From: Ptiloglossa arizonensis
Taxonomy: Eukaryota; Arthropoda; Insecta; Hymenoptera; Colletidae
NCBI RefSeq assembly: GCF_051014685.1
Contig: NW_027478402.1
Coordinates: forward strand, 248,001-312,000
Direction of reading: 5' to 3'
DNA length: 64,000 nt
A program made the translations under genes and the position numbers. Position 1 is the first letter of the stretch, and the number at the start of each line of letters is the position of its first letter. The notes under the pieces were generated by a model. The model was not told where the DNA came from. It did not search any database and saw only the letters and a list, made by a program, of their open reading frames with translations. Positions 63,101 through 64,000 of this stretch are shown one piece after another.

Positions 63101-64000
63101 GGTTGAGAAGACAACAAATTTTTCGCATTTCTGCTGCTCCAAACGCTTAACCAGAATGGACTAGGGAAAAAATACACATACCTTTGTAATCGGGCGAATT
63201 TCTACTTTCAGATATAGTAGGAATTTTTGGGTTTGGTCAATCCGCTCGCGAGATGTGACCGTTTGAAGCTAAGAAATGGTTGAGAAGACAACAAATTTTT
63301 CGCATTTCTGCTGCTCCAAACGCTTAACCAGAATGGACTAGGGAAAAAATACACATACCTTTGTAATCGGGCGAGTTTCTACTTTCAGATGTAGTAGGAA
63401 TTTTTGGGTTTGGTCAATCAGTTCGCGAGATGTGGGAGTTTGAAGCTAAGAAATGGTTGAGAAGACAACAAATTTTTCGCACTTCTGCTGCTCCAAACGC
63501 TTAACCAGAGTGGCCTAGGGAAAAAATACACAAACCGTTGTAATCGGGCGAGCTTCTACATTCAGACGCAATAGGAATTTTTTGGTTTGGTCAATCCGTT
63601 CGCGAGATATGGGAGTTTGAAGCTAAGAAATGGTTGAGAAGACAACAAATTTTTCGCACTTCTGCTGCTCCAAACGCTTAAGCAGAATGGCCTAGGGAAA
63701 AAATACACATACCTTTGTAATCGGGAGAGTTTCTACTTTCAGATGTAGTAGGAATTTTTGGGTTTTGTCAATCCGTTCGCGAGATGTGGGAGTTTGAATC
63801 TAAGAAATGGTTGAGAAGACAACAAATTTTTCGCAATTCTGCTGCTCCAAACGCTTAACCAGAGTGGCCTAGGGAAAAATACACATACCGTTGTAATCGG
63901 GCGAGTTTCTACATTCAGACGCAGTAGGAATTTTTGGGTTTGTTCAATCCGTTCGCGAGATATGGGAGTTTGAAGCTAGGAAATGGTTGAGAAGGCAACA
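60149..64000 (+). repeat. Short-range shuffled monomers to the right edge
   Basis: No long HOR is visible here. A 9-monomer offset of 1592 bp links about 61200-61760 to 62790-63350, marked by acacttaccg (61403/62995) and gttcgtgagatgtgacc. Monomers with gctcgcgagatgtgaccg recur at close spacing. Adjacent near-identical monomers occur at about 60980-61340 and 62228-62588. The array continues past the end of the window. Confidence 0.85.
62228..62588 (+). repeat. Single-monomer tandem duplication
   Basis: Bases 62228-62411 and 62405-62588 are identical by eye at an offset of exactly 177 bp. They contain the NdeI-type catatgtaatag monomer and the gatatgagagttgg variant. Adjacent monomers elsewhere usually differ at several positions, so this is a recent one-unit duplication. 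Confidence 0.85.

Larger units (their letters stand above)
1..64000 (+). repeat. Tandem satellite array, 177-bp monomer
   Basis: The landmark cgttcgcg recurs at 1, 178, 355, 532 and 709, an exact 177-bp step, and the same ladder continues to the last base. Monomers of 176 bp arise mostly where a six-A run (gggaaaaaatac) shortens to five. All monomers point the same way and none is interrupted by other DNA. Neighbouring monomers differ by scattered substitutions, whereas monomers many units apart can be identical, which is the signature of higher-order repeats. Such arrays are typical of eukaryotic centromeres and pericentromeres; that role is inferred. I do not recognise the family. From memory it does not match primate alpha satellite (171 bp) or the Arabidopsis 178-bp repeat. 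Nothing in the window looks protein-coding. Confidence 0.98.

Noticed and set aside
1..64000. CRISPR array
   Set aside because: The repeats are contiguous 177-bp units with no short direct repeats and no unique spacers, and there are no cas genes.
1..64000. Known satellite such as primate alpha satellite or the Arabidopsis 178-bp centromere repeat
   Set aside because: Length is similar, but from memory the sequence does not match either. I cannot run a database search; a BLAST of one monomer against satellite collections would decide.

Overview
The whole 64 kb window is a single eukaryotic satellite DNA array. It is a head-to-tail tandem repeat of a 177-bp monomer (often 176 bp), all in one orientation, running off both ends of the window. 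I estimate about 362 monomers (64000 divided by roughly 176.8). I see no gene, RNA gene, transposon, inversion or non-satellite interruption. The open frames are by-products of the repeat: 177 = 3 x 59, so an open frame stays in phase from one monomer to the next until a stop or a 176-bp monomer breaks it. A consensus monomer is about 44% GC and is not CpG-depleted (9 CpG seen, about 8.5 expected). Homogeneity, length and nested higher-order repeats (HORs) fit a centromeric or pericentromeric satellite of a plant, insect or other invertebrate. I do not recognise the family and cannot name the organism.

Layout, from offsets worked out by eye. (a) 1-6901: a 21-mer HOR (offset 3711 bp) in two copies, each holding a tandem trimer duplication (530 bp). 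(b) 6902-8421: mosaic of neighbouring monomers. (c) 8422-16159: a 22-mer HOR (offset 3886), two back-to-back copies. (d) 16600-21690: a 15-mer HOR (offset 2651/2650), two copies. (e) 21691-24377: mosaic with 4-mer (705) and 10-mer (1764) offsets. (f) 24378-32137: a 5-mer HOR (882 bp) nested in a 10-mer (1764 bp), including a copy that lost two monomers. (g) 32797-41672: a 26-mer duplication (offset 4588). (h) 41673-48119: a 20-mer offset (3536) and an exactly tandem 7-mer (1237). (i) 48120-60148: a 29-monomer block and a 31-monomer relative, differing by a clean two-monomer deletion. (j) 60149-64000: local shuffling with single-monomer duplications.

The most interesting signal is a 17-bp motif at the start of each monomer. 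It matches the essential core of the mammalian CENP-B box (TTCGNNNNANNCGGG) at 8 of 9 fixed positions in most monomers, and at 9 of 9 in seven monomers, all left of 19.3 kb. The common form differs by one C-to-T change at a CpG. A second, weaker match (7 of 9) lies about 115 bp further on, in one of two monomer classes. Visible recombination junctions repeatedly fall in a 22-bp segment overlapping that second motif. Whether any protein binds these sites cannot be told from sequence alone.
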